Of a stretch of 64,000 nucleotides of DNA, positions 52,108-63,324 are shown piece after piece. The notes beneath the pieces are model-generated. The model was not told the origin of the DNA. It saw only the letters and a program-made list of their open reading frames with translations, and did not search any database. The first letter of the stretch is position 1, and every line of letters starts with the position of its first letter. A program made the translations under genes and the position numbers. Origin of the DNA: Camarhynchus parvulus (taxonomy: Eukaryota > Chordata > Aves > Passeriformes > Thraupidae); NCBI RefSeq assembly GCF_901933205.1, contig NC_044571.1:57101994-57165993 (forward strand), written 5' to 3'.

Positions 52108-52131
52108 TGTTTTGTTTTGCTTTGCTTTGCT
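52108..52131. repeat. (TTTGC)n / (TTTTG)n pentanucleotide repeat
   Basis: Two TTTTG-like units followed by three TTTGC units. A short microsatellite. Confidence 0.85.
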
Positions 52132-53007
52132 TCTGTAATACTTCTTCAGTATGAAACACTTCACCGCTTATCAGTAGTCTTAAAAAGAAGCTGTAACTCC
52201 TTCTCTAGGGTCATCCAATGCTATTGTGATGATATTAAATAGTACTAAGTACTGCCTGATGACACAAAAATTTTCAATTGAGACTTCTTAAAAGTACAGT
52301 CTGAAAGCTGAAAGGGTTCTGTTACTAAGGTACAGTTAAGTTGTTCTTACACTGCAGAACATTAGGGCTATACTTACTTTTTGTAATAGGTATCAGAATA
52401 AAATTTCCTCTAAATAAAAAAAAAAATATATAAGACGCGGTAAAAGGCTTTTTCTGAAAAAGTTTTCTGTATTATTACAAAAAGTTTATATCTAATGCTC
52501 AGGTTTCTGCTCATATTGAACATAATATGGATGTCAAAAAACCCCTCCAAAATATCTCGGTGTCATTGCTCTGTAAAAGCTATGTAAATTCTATCTGGAT
52601 GGATACCTTGTAACATCACTGCAAAAACACACCTGGTTTACATAAGGGGACTGCAGCCTTAGTTCTATAATGAATGAATGAACTGCATATTAGTAATGAG
52701 ATAGAGCCACCACATCTACTGGTACACACACATCTACTGCCTCTATTCTGAAGCCTTGGGAGCTTCAAATGCTTGGTATCATGACCAAAAAAGCACCACA
52801 GTGAAGGCCATTACCCTGTACCTGACCAAAATTATCACTTCTGCACAGTGACTTTGATTTTAATTATTTGTGTGATGTCAGCTTGTCATGTTTTATTGGT
52901 TGTATGTTTTAATGATTTATAGCTTCCCTGCAGCTCAGGAGAGGAGAAGAAAAGCTCTGTGGATATGTATTATGAAAATAAAATTTTCCTGTTACTATAA
53001 ATGCTGG

Positions 53008-53590
53008 TAGTGGTAGGTTGACCTTGGCTGGAGTCCAGGTGCCCACCTAACTGCCCTTCTCCAGGAGAGCAGGAGAAGGAGAAAATAAGATGCAAAAAGT
53101 CCTCATGGGAAAAGATAAAAGCAGTTTAAAATAGCAAAAGCAAGACTGTGTGCATTAGCAAAGAAAAACAAAAGATTTATTTTTTACTTCCCATCAGCAG
53201 GTGATGTCCAGTCCTTTTCTGGGAAGTAGGACTTCAGTACATGCAACAGTTGCTCCAGAAGACAAATGTCATAAATAATGAATCCCTCCCTCCTGCCTCC
53301 TCCTTTCTCTCAGCTTTCATGTCTAAGAAGATATCATATAGACTACCCCTTTGGTCATCTGTCCTGGCTATGTCCTGTGCCAAGGTCTTTCCCATCCCCA
53401 GAGTACTGTTGGAGGTGGGAGTGTGCATGGAATGCTGGGGAGGCAGCACTGATGCTGTGCCAGGCCTGCTCAGCAGCAGCCAAAACACTGGTGTGTTTTT
53501 AGCACCTTTCTAGCTACCAGTGCAGAGCACAGCACTGTGAGGGCTGCTGTGGGGAAAATGAACAAACACATCTCAGCCAGACCAAATACC
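53008..53590 (+). mobile_element. Solo LTR, nearly full length
   Basis: It starts with a worn TGTGG-like end (tagtggtaggttgaccttgg, gagtccaggtgcccacc). It continues through agatatcatatagactaccc, ggtcatctgtcctggctatg, gcagcactgatgctgtgcca, agtgcagagcacagcactgt and gagggctgctgtggggaaa, to ctcagccagaccaaatacc. The ~580-bp length and landmark order match an avian LTR related to the 45.6-kb copy. Short open frames inside are not genes. No flanking retroviral coding sequence is seen, consistent with LTR-LTR recombination. Confidence 0.78.
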
Positions 53591-55685
53591 CTGGAACTTG
53601 CACTGATTTGTCTGGGAGAAGAGAGCTCTTCAAAAGTGTTTTTGTTCGCTGTTTCCAGTCTTGATGGAAAAGTTGTGTTTTCAAGAAAAGAAGAGTGTTC
53701 TTTGTCATTCTCAGATTGCTGTATTATTAACATCACTGAATAGAGTAATTGACAGATGTGTATAAGTGTTGCTAAAATGATTAAAAGCTCTGGAAATCAT
53801 AACCTGTCAGTGTTCCCCGGGAAACAAAGACCTTTCCATCTGTTAGGGGACTCTGTAAAGGATTGTAATGAGTCACCTTTAAAATGACAGCTGTCACCCT
53901 TAGGATTTGAGCCTCAAAGGAAGTGGAAAAACATAAAGAAATACATATAAAATGTCAATCAAAATATCCTTAATTTGTTATTATTTTGATCACCTCACTC
54001 TGGGCAGGGTGTGATAACTTGTAATTTTTCTGTGATCTCTACTGTCTGGATTAGGTCCAAGTCAATAGGAAAGCAGTTATGTTTAGCAATGCTTTAGTTT
54101 GATAAAGCACCCTATCCCTGCATATGTCTTTGCACATTTTCTGTCACAGTCTTCACAATGAATAAAATTTTACAAGGATAATGGCATGGGATAGCAGTAC
54201 ATTTGAAAATTATTTCTGAGCTGTAGAAACCCAATAAAATGGAAACTGAGTGATGGAACTGAAGGATGTGAGGGGGTTAGAACTTTTAGTTCACTTGAAA
54301 AGATGGTATACTCTACATGTACCACTATACTTTCCCCTTTTATATTTGTTTTAGTAATTGTAAGTGGTTTGTCATTTCTCTGCTTGTGCCATTTTTCCTG
54401 TTTCTGATATGTTTTCTGAACTAAGGCAGGTGGAGTCATAACATTTTCTGTGAAATAAAATGCAAATTCTGTTATGCTAATGGACCACTAAGAACTGAAT
54501 TAGATTAAGCAGTGGTGTTAAATCAGCAATTATACTGCTTTTTTTTTTTCATAGCAAGATTTCAGCAGAAATAAAATTCAGTGGTAGTCACCACTAAAGG
54601 AGAAAGCCTGGGGCTGTTGATGTGCTTTACTGAATTTAGTATACATTTTACCACTACTCAGACACAGTCTTTAAAACCAAGGATGCTGAGCAAAGTGCTT
54701 TGAGTCAGCTGGTAACACAGTATATTAATTACAGCTCATAATAACTTCCATTTTTACATAATTGTTGCATGGTTGTACATGTTATGCCAAATAAAATCCT
54801 CAATCTTGACTGGTGATTGTGATTAATATTTATGCTGCTGTTAAAAATGAGCATGCTTTTAGCTTCACCGATGCCGAAGATTTTCTGGATTATTTATAAA
54901 ATGCTGCAAAAGTAGTAACTAAAGAAATTCCCAAACTTAGGAAACAGGTGGTTCTTCAAATAGAGCTCTGATTTTTTATCTGTCTGCAAGAAAGCATTCT
55001 CTGCTAACACACACAGGCATTGAACCAGTATTGGTCTTTCTCCAGACCACCCTTCAAGGCTTGGAAGTGTCAACTAGCATTTACTAGTATGCCTTATAAA
55101 CACTCAGGATGAAGGAAATAAAGTGAATGAGGGGAGCTGGCATGCACTTACAAGAAGTTATGGGATTCAAGATTTGGCAGCTGCACCTGGTGGCTCCTTG
55201 CAGTTGCATGTTGTCATTGCCCATGGAAGCTTGAAATTTTTCCAGGCAGGAGGTGATGTGAACATCACCTTAGACTACAGGAATTGCTGGTTATCAGCAG
55301 AGCTGTCTCAGGTTTACATTCTTGATCCCACAGTAAGCTTGGCAAATCTCCATGAAAGCTTTTTGAACAAGAGTGTTTGAATCAGACGTCCTCCAATTGT
55401 TTGTACTTCTCCTCCTGTTGCCATAATATGATGGGCCCCTGACATTTCACCTCTGCTAAAGGGATAAGATGTAATAGGAACTGGATGTCTGCCTAAAGCA
55501 TAGTATTCCTTTTCCTTCTCTATCTTGATTTCTACTGCCAGCCACATTAATAGTGCAGCTGCAATGGTTTTACAATTTAGGAGTGCACAGAAGGTTATTA
55601 ATAGGTGCAGAAGTAGGAATCTTTTAAAAGAGATGATTCATTTGGAAATTAAAGGACTGACTGTGCTTGCTGTCATTATACAGGC

Positions 55686-55702
55686 TTTTTTTTTTTTTTT
55701 TT
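55686..55702. repeat. Poly(T) run
   Basis: Seventeen consecutive T, the only homopolymer of that length on this side of the window. Confidence 0.9.
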
Positions 55703-55874
55703 CCAAAAGTGGGTGTTCTTTTCCTTTAGGAGGATTGCTATGTCTTACTTTGACATATCCAAAATGATGTGGTAACAAAATTGACCTTCTATCCATATTG
55801 GATCCCTAAACAAGTCACCTAAACAGACTCTGCTAAGCTAACATTGGAGCACTGAGTGGCAGTGTGGCAGTGAG

Positions 55875-55890
55875 CTGGTATATATACCAG
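55875..55890. repeat. Perfect 16-bp palindrome
   Basis: ctggtatatataccag is self-complementary with no spacer. It lies in sequence I could not assign to any element. Confidence 0.9.
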
Positions 55891-58798
55891 GGAGCTTGGT
55901 TCACTTGCACTGGCTGATGGAGGTGCAGAAAATTATTATGGAGGCATAATTACCAGCCTCTGGAGTATCTTCCAGAGGAAGACAGCACAAAAGAAACCTA
56001 GAGTCTGAGCAGAACCCTTATTGTGGTACTCTCCACCAGCACTACAATACTTAAACTGAGGCAGAGCCAAAGTGCTTTGAAGAAGCTTATCTTGTGGTCA
56101 AAGATAAAAGCTTATTAACAGTTGCTAATCTCTGTTCTAAATCTCTTATAATGTAACAGTACTATAGTGGTGCTAAAATAGTTTCACATGCATTCTTCTC
56201 TGCTGTATTTACTATATTCACATGGTATTCTACAAATCCTTATTAAATTATATAGGAGTGCTTATACTACCTTTGTTCTCAATTTAAAATGAGGCACAAG
56301 GGAATACAGAATCATTCATACAGCCAATGCATCTTCAAGCATAGAGACTCAAAGTGTATTCAGAGTAAATACAATTTCTTATCTGATCTAAGATGAGGTA
56401 AGTCCCTAAACATTTACTCATAATGAAATACCACTACTTTGAACTGCATTATAGTTAGAGGATGTTAAAAGTCTTAGTTTTCCAGAATACACATATCAGA
56501 TTTTCTTTTCTCATAATTTCAGTATTAAAAATCCCCAAATAAATGATTTTTCACTGAAGATGAAAAGGCTATATGTTTAGTTATCAAGAAAAGATTCTTA
56601 TTTAGAGCTGACTAGTTTATTGCAATACTCCTAATGAGATTCCCCATTGAACTCACAATAGTGAATGAAGAATTTGTTCATAAAAATATAAGTATTTTAA
56701 TCAGAAAATAAAAATATTGCTTTAGTATAGTTCAGCAACTTTAATCAATTTTTAAATCACAGAATTTAAAGAAATAAATTGAGGTCTTATCTACAAATAT
56801 TATTATGACTATTTTTTATTATATGATAAGTAGTGTGAAGACAAGAAATCTACTCTAAATTCTCTATATTGGATAAATTTTCAGTGTAAAGAATTTTAAA
56901 TTGACATATAAAAAGAAAGCAGTGGTGACTAAGAGGGTCACTTGTAGAAATCATTACTGTATGCAGCATCATAATTGATGCCTGTTGTAAAATGCTTAAA
57001 AAATATATGCATGGAACATTATCCTGTAGACAGTAATAACAGAAATAGATGCAATTTCCTGATGGTCAGACACCTATGGTGTTTTTATTTCAATGCTGAT
57101 ACCAGTCTAGTGATCCATTTTTATAGCTCTCAAATCAAACCATTGAAAAGACTGTGTGGCTGTGTGTGACTGCCCTCACAAAGATGGAAAATGTACAGGT
57201 GTCGCAAAATGTAATTGCAAATTTGTTAAGAAGTATTTCTTGTTGCTGACATTTCTATACTGCTAGAGCAATCAATTGATTTCCAGATACAACTTCAGTG
57301 TTGCTTTTAATTTGGAAAATACTGAGGATTACTGGCCAACTCTTCCCCTAGTTCTTTGGTAGTAGTTCAGTAGGTGCACTATAATAAAATTTCCATAGAG
57401 TTAGTATTCAAAGTATCAAATAAAATATGTTTATAGAAATGGAATTTTCATTATTCCTTTCCTCCGTAATCAATATCTGAATCTGCTGCCCAATCATCTA
57501 TGTTTCAAGCTAGTCCTATACTATTACCTCTTACCAAGATAAATTTCAGAATGTTTTCAGACATTTTCGAGTCTTGCCCAAATCAAAGGTATTATCTCAA
57601 ATGTTAAGAACCTAAAGGGGGAAACCATATCAGAACACCATTTTCACAAAGTAACAAAGGGCCCAATATATGACTACTCTGTGTTTAGGAAAAAAATCTT
57701 CTTAAAAAAAATATTAGAAATAATTTGTGTCCCAGACAGAGAAAAACGTTTCCCCAAAATTTGAACTAAATGTTTTCATAAGCCAGGCATTATCGGGAAC
57801 CATCAACAATAAATAACAAAGATGCTGTGCTCTTTTCCCTGAATCATAACATATGCATTATGGAGTATGCATCTTGGAAAATTCTTAGATGGCTCATTAA
57901 TTCCCTGATCCATTTCTTCATGCACTACTGAAACTAAGGTGACCTTTCACAAATCAGACTATGCGTACAGCAGACAGTTGTCCTTTCTACTGGAGAAATT
58001 TCATTTTTTAGGGAAACATTACTAACTGAAGAAATAAGCTTTCAGCTGCCTTCATGTCTTAGACTCAATAAAGGATAAGGATAGGGTATTTATCCCATGA
58101 GTGAGCACCCTGAAGCAGTAATACGTGGTTGGCTTAAAGGAGATCTGAGAATCTCGGTTTGACGGACTGGCCACTTTCCAAATGAGAAATCAATGACTGT
58201 GTTCTGGGTAAAGAAAAGCCAGGATGGTTTATGACTTGTTCATCCATATACTGTGGATCCAGCCAAGCTCTGAATCACATACAGTTGAAGACAGTAAAAG
58301 TAACATCCCATGTCCAGTGAGGTCATTAGGAGCATAAGGTACATTCTGTCAGGACTCTGCACAGACAGAGACTTGCTAGAATTTAGAAATTAGCCTGTAG
58401 AAAGGCAGATATATGTAGCCAGAAAAAGGGGAGATAACCTTGTTGGGTTTCAGTGCCTGAGATGGGCAGCTAACTAGATGCAGGCTGGTTTTGTTTCTGG
58501 AGAGGAGACTTGCAAAAAAATATGAAATGGCTATAAAGTAATTCTGTCTGCAGGAATAGCACACACCTTTATAATACCTGTAGTGTTCTGAACAAACTGA
58601 AATTCTATTTAGCTGTCAAAAGCAATGCCTATATACTTAATTACTTTTAAAAAACAACAAAACAAACAAAACTCAAAAAACTCCCCACTGAAAAAGAAAA
58701 CAACCGAAAAGTTCTGGTTTACAGGCTTTACACTATTGGGTATGTCATTGCTACAGTCACACAGAAGCAGACAGAGAGGGACACACATTTTGAGGGAT

Positions 58799-58840
58799 TG
58801 ATCATAATGCATCAAAATCTGATCATAATACATCAAAACC
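58799..58840. repeat. 21-bp tandem duplication
   Basis: tgatcataatgcatcaaaatc is followed directly by tgatcataatacatcaaaacc, two mismatches in 21. Both copies contain TGATCA, an inherently palindromic core. Confidence 0.88.
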
Positions 58841-59339
58841 TGACTAAACAAAAGAGGTTAATGAAAGTGGTAAATTATAACAACAAACTCATAAAACCAA
58901 ACATAGGACTGAGTAATATTTTTCCCAGCAATTTGTCATTGTTTACAGCAACATGAAAAAAATTACTCACACTCCTAAGAAAGACACAATTAAAAAGTTA
59001 AAAAGCAAAAACCAATTCCTTGCATTCTTCAGGTTGTCCTCCACTTCTATACTCAAGCAGTGTTTTGATCTCTCCTGCTAGGTTGACAATCTGTAAGAAC
59101 TTACAGCCCCACCCCATTTATAATGTTTCTGGTGAACTCACACCAGTGTACTAAACCAAAATATCCTTTATTCAGCTCCATGTTTCTATGAGCAAATAAC
59201 AGCCTGTAGGGAGTCAGTGCATCAGCTGCTTAAAAGATAAACCTACCCAGCTTGATGAAAACTTTTCTCCACTTTCCTGTTGAGAGAAAACGGTTACACA
59301 TTTCTAATAAATGAAGCAGGAACTGTCATTTTTTTGGCA

Positions 59340-60060
59340 AACTGATAACTAGCTCTAACAGCCGCATTGCCACAAGTTGCTTTTCCAAAGTAATTACCAT
59401 CAGGCTCCCTGTGGTATGCAGTGTTTAACACATTTCTTCTGTGTTAATGAATGCAAAAGCAGGCAACACCACTATTAGTAATCGCTTTTTATTCGTAGTC
59501 CTCATTTTCCAGATAGGTCACATTAAACACAGCCATTAAACAATAGCGGTTGAGAAAATCCATACAATGTATGCTGCTTTTGTTTGGTTTTTTTGTGTCA
59601 TTCACCAGTCATTGGTGCAACTTTGAGCCATATGGGGAGACAGGGGCTGATAAATGAGAATGCCAACCTGTATCACAATTGGGCCAGAGAAGTCAAAACC
59701 TTAATCAGATTTCATTCAATTACACTTCAAGTCAACAAATCTTGATAGCCAAAACTCCCATTTAAATTAATGCAATAATAACTGCTGCCTGATGTCAAAA
59801 GAAAGCAATTAAACAATAATGAGTGGATGTATGTTACGCTAGGCTTCAGACTCCTCCTTGACCTCAGCAATTTCCTTTCCATTTGACAGCAAGCAACATG
59901 AAAGCTTGTTTGAATGGTGCATCTTGCTCCACTATGAACAAAGTTTGACTTCTAGGGGTAATTTGGATTAGGAAACCTCTATCCTTAAGTGGCAAATCAC
60001 AGTTCAGGAGAATCTGTTTCCTGATAAATATGCCAATTGTATAAGGAACTCCCAATTGCT
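59340..60060. promoter_or_regulatory. Candidate conserved non-coding element 3' of PCDH18
   Basis: About 720 bp without simple repeats or transposon hallmarks. It retains several CpGs (agccgcatt, taatcgctt, attcgtag, atagcggtt, ttacgctag) and is dense in developmental-factor words: taattacc, aaacaatag (SOX-like), ttaaacaataat and aattaatgc. It lies ~3.3 kb past the PCDH18 stop codon. Conservation was not tested. Confidence 0.3.
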
Positions 60061-62449
60061 GGCTTTTTTAATTAAAAAAAAGATACAGAATGCCTTATTC
60101 ACTATTCACAGTGTACAGTACAAATTTATTAGTTGCTTTACTTGCCTCCTTTAACTCTAACTTTCCTTTTATACTCTTGTGACAGATATTTCCTTCCAGT
60201 CTTATAAAGCATGTGTGTAAAAAATGAGAGAAATAACTCATAAACTTTATCTTTCATTCCTGCCTCTTTCTCCAAAAGTGATAGTAGAGATACCATGGAG
60301 AAAAAAACACTTTAAAATCTTTTGTGTGCAGTGTGTCCTTCACACACAATCATGTTAATTTTGACTGAACCAGCAAAACTCACATCGTATAAGCTCTGCT
60401 GGTTTACTGGTTCATTATGTATCCATTCGAAATTGTGAAATAAATTTTTTAACATGGGATAATCTTATACTGGGAAGCAGTATGCCAGAGTTCTACAAAA
60501 CAAGGCAGTTGAAAGACAAATTAAATAAAAGCAAGATTTCCTAAACTCTTCTATAAAGCTGTGAGTCATGAATTCTGAATTACCTCAGAGTGGTAAATAA
60601 ATAATCACTACTAAATACAGATAATGTGTTAAACAGCTAAAGCTAGTAAATCACTAGTGACAGAGAGCCTTAAGGTAAATTCCTCTTACATTGGCACAGC
60701 CCTTTCTCAGAATGTTGTGGTTTTTATGTCTTCAGAAACATACAATGAATTGTACAATTGGTTACTCAGTGTTAAAATCATTTATAAAATACACAAATCT
60801 CCATCACTTGACTGCATTTACATACTGGCGTAGATTTTGCTGAATAATGGATCTCACTGGCAGAGCTAAAGACTTGGTGCACAGACACTGAAGTGATGGG
60901 CACCACAGAAATACGTAGAAAAGACTGATCAAACAATAAGAATCCTCTCCACTATGGAATTTCAAGCTATCAAGCTATCAAGCAAAACCAATCTTGGGTC
61001 TCCTGGCCAAAAAAGAAAAAAAAAACCAAAACAAAATTATATAACACAGACAACACCACGTTTTAGATACATAAATTGTCCAAAACATGGAGAGTAGCTT
61101 GATAAGACATGTACAAGATCCTTCCTTTTGCATGTAATTGTAGACACTTTTTAACAGGAGCTAAAAGCAAACTGTCAGAATCGGTGTCTCCCAAAGACAA
61201 TTCATTGTAGCACTGACTAGCTAAGATCACCATTTAAATGCAATCCCTAGACTAAAATAGGCTGTTGGGTCAACTTTTATTTTTGAACTGATAAAAAAAC
61301 TATGGCTTGTGGTATTTCAGATTGCCAACCCCTTTAAAAAATGTTTTTATAGTACAGAATAAATTTAAGAAACCAAATTCATAGTTTTTAAACAATGTGC
61401 CATAGTGGTATTTCCAGCAGAGTATCTAAAGTATATAAGGGACAAATCCTGAGCTAAACATTTTATTCTTCTGCTTCTTCTTGTACTCCGTAAATTCATT
61501 TGTTCTTTTCCAAGTTTAATTCAATTTTGAAATTTTCAAATGCAATAAAAACATTCTTAAGAAACAATAATAAAAAGTAGAAACTATATCCCAAGTTCTT
61601 TTAAGTTATTCTGCAAATATTATTCAGATCAAGTGAAAACCTGACTAAAAACAGCCCCCAGAATAAGCAGTATTTATCTAGAACTGCAGTAAGCTATTGC
61701 ACATTCTAAAGAATCAGATAAAATACTGCTCATGCCACATTGGCACTGACATAATTTTCAGCTCTATAAACTTAATATCAAAACTTTTAAAATGGTGGCA
61801 TCTCTGAAGAATTCAATCAAATATCCTACATTGAACAGGCTGGCTGCATGTGTTGGGGGAAAAAAAAAAGCCAAACCCAAGGAGGTTCCAGATGTTGGTT
61901 CGAGTGTAATTTTCATTATTAAACATGGGCTTGCAATAGAAGCTTCTACAAGGACTTGCACATAACCATGACTGATGGATGCATTTGTAGGCCGTTCAGT
62001 TAGCTCCATCAGCTCACTCAAACATATTTTGAACAGATTATGTACTGCAGTACTTCGTAGACCATACATTAAACAAGAGACTTTGCTCTGAGGCGCTGCT
62101 TCCCATATTCCATGGGGAAAAGGAAGCAGGAAAAAACAAAACTCATAGAGTTTGACAGCTACTGAGGCAACACTTGCCATTTACAATATAAGCCCAAATA
62201 TTTTTGCAACACAACTATATATTAATTTAATAAAATACACAATATAGCTCTTATACACTCAACAATTTGGCTCATATGCACTGAATCTGCAATAAATCAA
62301 TAAAAATATGTCATTTGATGTAAACACACTGAATCTTCTTACATTTGCACATTTAAATGACCATGTGATTTTTGTGGATGTCTGACATTTTCACTTTCCT
62401 GAGCTATTTTAGTGTCCACAAATGAATAAAAAAGTGTTAATAATGTTAA

Positions 62450-62455
62450 TTTATT
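62450..62455 (-). promoter_or_regulatory. Candidate PCDH18 poly(A) signal (AATAAA)
   Basis: On the minus strand this reads AATAAA. About 25-40 bases further downstream comes a U-rich then GU-containing stretch, reading roughly CTTTTTTATTCATTTGTGG. That is the arrangement expected of a cleavage and polyadenylation site. It would give a 3' UTR near 0.9 kb. Other hexamers nearby mean this is only one of several candidates. Confidence 0.35.
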
Positions 62456-63259
62456 TTCTGTATTACCGTTAAGGTAACTCTTTTTTTCCCCAAACCTTAT
62501 TTCACTTCCTTTTCTTTTGTTTTTTAACTTATCACTAACTATTTATAGCTTTGTTGGACACTAAAATGCTAAATAGATATTAAAATCTTTTTTTTTTTCA
62601 TTTTATCAAGTGAATTAGCTTATGTGTGTGCAGGACAAGATGGACTATATAATTTTACATTTAGCCTTAATATGATATGTAGTGTTTCATTAATGATGAG
62701 GATATGTTTTCTTGAATAATGATCTGGAATGGTTCTTTTTGTTTTATTGTTCTTTTTTTTTCTTTTTTTTCGTATTTCATATTTGTGGCAGATAACTTTG
62801 TACATAAATGTTTACCACAAATGAATGTTAATGTTTGGTGTCGCTTGGACTACTACAAGAACTCTTTATAGGACTTTCAGTAGAAGCCTGTGGTGGCTGC
62901 TGGAAATGCACCACAGATCAGCATTATTCAACCCTGTTTTTCTTGGGGTTTATACGTAAACAGTAAAGTCAGCATCAGCTATTGAGGACAGTCTTAGAGT
63001 ATCAGACGTATTTCCATTCCATCTTTCTCACACCTTCCTATCAGATTGTCAAAATGGCACTGTCTTTACATCTTTCATTTTGTTCTTGGTGTACTTGACT
63101 CTGTCCTAATGAAAGTTTGGTCAAAATGAAACCAGTGTTATCTGTCAAAAAGAAAGAGCAGTGAAAAGAACATACTTGTGGGCACTTCAGATGTTCGCTA
63201 AAAGCCTTAAAGCAGCATTGGTCTTCCTTCATTCCTGTAATTCTGTTACAACCAGGGAA

Positions 63260-63269
63260 TTTATTTATT
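63260..63269 (-). promoter_or_regulatory. Overlapping AATAAA pair close to the PCDH18 stop
   Basis: The minus strand reads AATAAATAAA, two overlapping poly(A) hexamers only about 55 bases past the stop codon. Use of this site would give a very short 3' UTR. A proximal alternative site is possible but unproven. Confidence 0.2.
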
Positions 63270-63324
63270 TACTTTCAATCAGCAGAAGAGGAATGCAACT
63301 GCCAGCCTGTCCTTATTTTCCCCC

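Larger units (their letters stand above)
47041..53007. other. Intergenic DNA, no gene seen
   Basis: Apart from the 18-bp duplication, the 36-bp minisatellite and a TTTGC run, the notable stretch is 49.69-49.99 kb. That is unique-looking sequence keeping several CpGs. Confidence 0.65.
53591..61399. other. Intergenic DNA flanking PCDH18 downstream side
   Basis: No gene or clear transposon recognised. It includes the poly(T) run at 55.69 kb, the palindrome at 55.88 kb, the 21-bp duplication at 58.80 kb and the non-repetitive CpG-retaining stretch at 59.34-60.06 kb. Part of the right end may still belong to the PCDH18 3' UTR. Confidence 0.6.
61400..63324 (-). other. PCDH18: Probable 3' UTR of PCDH18 (left limit uncertain)
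   Basis: Sequence just downstream of the stop codon, read on the minus strand, is AT-rich. It has no recognisable transposon and several AATAAA hexamers (plus-strand TTTATT at 63260-63265, 63264-63269, 62743-62748, 62450-62455, 61462-61467). The UTR could therefore end anywhere from ~62.4 kb to ~61.4 kb, or use more than one site. A 139-codon frame at 61764-62180 on the same strand lies inside it and is most simply a chance frame. No splice evidence is visible. Confidence 0.5.

Noticed and set aside
45614..53590. LTRs at 45.6 and 53.0 kb as the two ends of one provirus
   Set aside because: They are clearly diverged from each other, the left one is truncated, and the 7 kb between them holds CR1 and unique DNA with no retroviral genes.
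53234..53743. Six overlapping frames of 64-90 codons on both strands
   Set aside because: They fall on or beside a solo LTR; open frames in several phases at once reflect composition.
1..61399. tRNA, rRNA, snRNA, CRISPR or operon-like structures
   Set aside because: None were recognisable by eye on either strand; a tRNAscan/Infernal run would be the decisive test.
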